64,000 bases of DNA, taken from the NCBI GenBank assembly GCA_947255165.1, contig CAMYFZ010000002.1, positions 1 through 64,000 on the forward strand, read 5' to 3'. This DNA comes from an uncultured Varibaculum sp. (GTDB lineage: Bacteria > Actinomycetota > Actinomycetes > Actinomycetales > Actinomycetaceae). Within the stretch, counting starts at the first letter, position 1. Each line of letters begins with the position of its first letter. Below, in pieces: positions 62,501 through 64,000 of the stretch. A program made the position numbers and the translations under genes. The notes beneath the pieces are model-generated. The model saw only the letters and a program-made list of their open reading frames with translations. It did not search any database and had not been told where the DNA came from.

Positions 62501-63847
62501 ATGGTGGCGCGGACAAAAGCTGGAAGTAAAAAGAATCATCGCGAGCACTCGGTAACAAAACTTAGGGGAAAAATTCCGCGGATCAAAGTTCAGCGGGCAG
62601 AGGCTTTCCGTTCAGATGACCCGGAAGGAAAACGGAAACTACTTAGCCTGTGGCGGTCGATAACGAATACCCCCTTATTTAACTATCAAACGTTGTGGTT
62701 CTTAATTATTGCGCTTTCGGTAATTGGATTAATGATGCAGTTTTCTGCCTCGGTAATCTTGGAACTGTCTGCGGGTACCAGTCCCTATTGGGGCGTGGCG
62801 CGCCCGTTGCTGATTATGGCGGTGGGTTTCTTAGCGATGATTTTCATTTCGCGTTTACCTGCCGGGTTTTTTGAAAAAGCTGCGTTAGTTCTAATATTCC
62901 CGCTGGCCGTGGCGGGGCAATTAGCGGTTTTTAGCCCCTTGGGTCGTGGCCAGGGCGGTAACCGCAACTGGGTTTATATTCCCGGCATCAACCAGGTATT
63001 ACAGCCTTCAGAGTTTCTGAAAGTAGCTTTCATTTTACTTTTAATCACCGTATTTATCAGCGGAAGATGTCGGATAGACTCCCTTAGCGATCTCCTCAAA
63101 TGGGTGGGTCTACCTTTCGTGATTATTGTGGCCGCGGTGATGGCCGGCCACGATATGGGAACCCTACTAATTTTCGTTTCTATCTTGCTGTGTGTATTGC
63201 TAGTTGCGGGTATTTCTCTGCGCTGGTTAGGGATGGGGATCGGCCTACTTGCGGTGGGCGCGGTGGCCGCGGTACTTAGTTCTTCTTCCCGTAGAAGCCG
63301 GGTGTTCTCCTTCTTAAACCCCTCCCAAGCGAATCCAACGGGGTCTGGTTTGCAACCATTACGCGCGAAATGGGGATTGGGCACCGGAGGACTTACCGGG
63401 GTGGGACCGGGAGCTTCTCGCCAGAAATGGAACTATCTACCGGAGGCCCATACCGACTTTATTTACGCAATTTTGGGCGAAGAATTCGGGCTATTCGGCA
63501 CGCTCTTGGTACTGGTGCTTTTTGGGTTGCTCGCCTGGGTGCTTTGCCGGCTAATTATTAATTCCACGAACTTCGCTACTCGACTATGCGCGGCCGGCAC
63601 CCTAGGGTGGATAGTTGCGCAAGCCCTGATAAACATCATGGTAGTGATCGGATTCTTACCGGTCGTGGGAGTTCCGTTGCCATTGGTTTCATCGGGAGGC
63701 TCTACCGCGCTAGCTACCCTGATACAAATGGGGGTGCTCTTCAGCTACCTGCGAGCAGAACCGGGACTGGCCGCGGCAGTCGCCCGTAGGCCAAAATATT
63801 TGCGTACCAGCAGAGCCGTCAGATTGGAAAAACGCGATGGAAAATAA
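62501..63847 (+). CDS. ftsW: Septal peptidoglycan glycosyltransferase FtsW
   Basis: SEDS-family polymerase that partners FtsI. About ten helices; signature segments [48 protein letters not shown] and the C-terminal [12 protein letters not shown] are visible. 448 aa with a longer, basic cytoplasmic N-terminus of ~70 residues, common in actinobacteria. The end overlaps murG by 11 bases. Confidence 0.94.
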   Translation: MVARTKAGSKKNHREHSVTKLRGKIPRIKVQRAEAFRSDDPEGKRKLLSLWRSITNTPLFNYQTLWFLIIALSVIGLMMQFSASVILELSAGTSPYWGVARPLLIMAVGFLAMIFISRLPAGFFEKAALVLIFPLAVAGQLAVFSPLGRGQGGNRNWVYIPGINQVLQPSEFLKVAFILLLITVFISGRCRIDSLSDLLKWVGLPFVIIVAAVMAGHDMGTLLIFVSILLCVLLVAGISLRWLGMGIGLLAVGAVAAVLSSSSRRSRVFSFLNPSQANPTGSGLQPLRAKWGLGTGGLTGVGPGASRQKWNYLPEAHTDFIYAILGEEFGLFGTLLVLVLFGLLAWVLCRLIINSTNFATRLCAAGTLGWIVAQALINIMVVIGFLPVVGVPLPLVSSGGSTALATLIQMGVLFSYLRAEPGLAAAVARRPKYLRTSRAVRLEKRDGK

Positions 63848-64000
63848 TAGATCGGTACTTTTAGCCGGAGGGGGAACCGCCGGTCATGTCAACCCGCTGC
63901 TGGCTGCTGCCCGCTGCCTGCGAGATCAAGGCTGGGACGTCACGATTATTGGTACGAGGGAAGGCAAAGAGACCGAGCTAGTACCCGCTGCCGGCTTCGA
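63837..64000 (+). CDS. murG: MurG UDP-GlcNAc transferase (5' part only)
   Basis: Adds GlcNAc to lipid I, giving lipid II. Only the first 54 codons are in the window: [19 protein letters not shown] is the diagnostic glycine-rich loop of MurG and [19 protein letters not shown] continues the family pattern. The gene runs off the right edge. ATG 63837 lies inside the end of ftsW. Confidence 0.93.
   Translation, partial: MENNRSVLLAGGGTAGHVNPLLAAARCLRDQGWDVTIIGTREGKETELVPAAGF

Overview
The window looks like chromosome of a mid-GC actinobacterium, most likely of the Actinomycetaceae (Varibaculum/Mobiluncus-like; genus not provable here). Supporting evidence: the lexA/SOS-inhibitor/nrdR neighbourhood, a DUF3040 gene just before mraZ, an actinobacterial initiator tRNA, a PAC2 protein, a HelD/HelR-type RNA polymerase motor, and a division and cell wall (dcw) cluster that goes from ftsI straight to murF, with murE about 25 kb away. 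No rRNA, CRISPR array, integrase or transposase was recognised.

1-12.9 kb is a membrane-bound uptake [NiFe]-hydrogenase locus: hypC (partial), hypE, hypF, hypA, hypB, then Tat-exported small subunit, large subunit, cytochrome b, maturation protease, a second hypA, a HupK/HoxV-like degenerate large subunit, a second hypC and two small unknown membrane proteins. The small subunit lacks the two extra cysteines of oxygen-tolerant enzymes, so anaerobic H2 oxidation into the quinone pool is the likely role. The cytochrome b carries an unexpected N-terminal block resembling the phosphorylation motif plus nucleotide-binding domain of a P-type ATPase.

12.9-33.8 kb holds an imperfect palindrome, an RsmC-like methyltransferase, a DUF885 protein without its metal motif, two oligopeptide-binding lipoproteins with an amino acid permease between them, oppB-oppC-oppDF (fused ATPases), a polar amino acid ABC transporter, an anchored secreted protein, aminopeptidase P, a PHP phosphoesterase, a stand-alone murE and an OsmC protein.

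33.9-45.04 kb is foreign in style: about 11 kb, all on the minus strand, tightly overlapping, with composition resembling high-GC gut Clostridia. It lies immediately downstream of the 3' end of initiator tRNA-fMet. It encodes a heterodimeric ABC exporter, three divergent L-2-amino-thiazoline-4-carboxylate (ATC) hydrolase-family proteins sharing a four-cysteine pattern, two different SAM methyltransferases, a ketopantoate reductase-like oxidoreductase, two alpha/beta hydrolases and a GNAT acetyltransferase. I read it as an uncharacterised small-molecule modification and export (or detoxification) cluster that is now decaying: a nonsense codon in one hydrolase, an out-of-frame ABC start, two gene remnants, and a membrane protein cut off at the tRNA junction. 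This is the best candidate for an undescribed system in the window.

45-64 kb is core chromosome: tRNA-fMet, lexA diverging from an SOS gene through three LexA boxes, nrdR, serA, a HelD/HelR-like ATPase, PAC2, dinB, DUF3040, then mraZ-rsmH-ftsL-ftsI-murF-mraY-murD-ftsW-murG, with murG cut by the window end.
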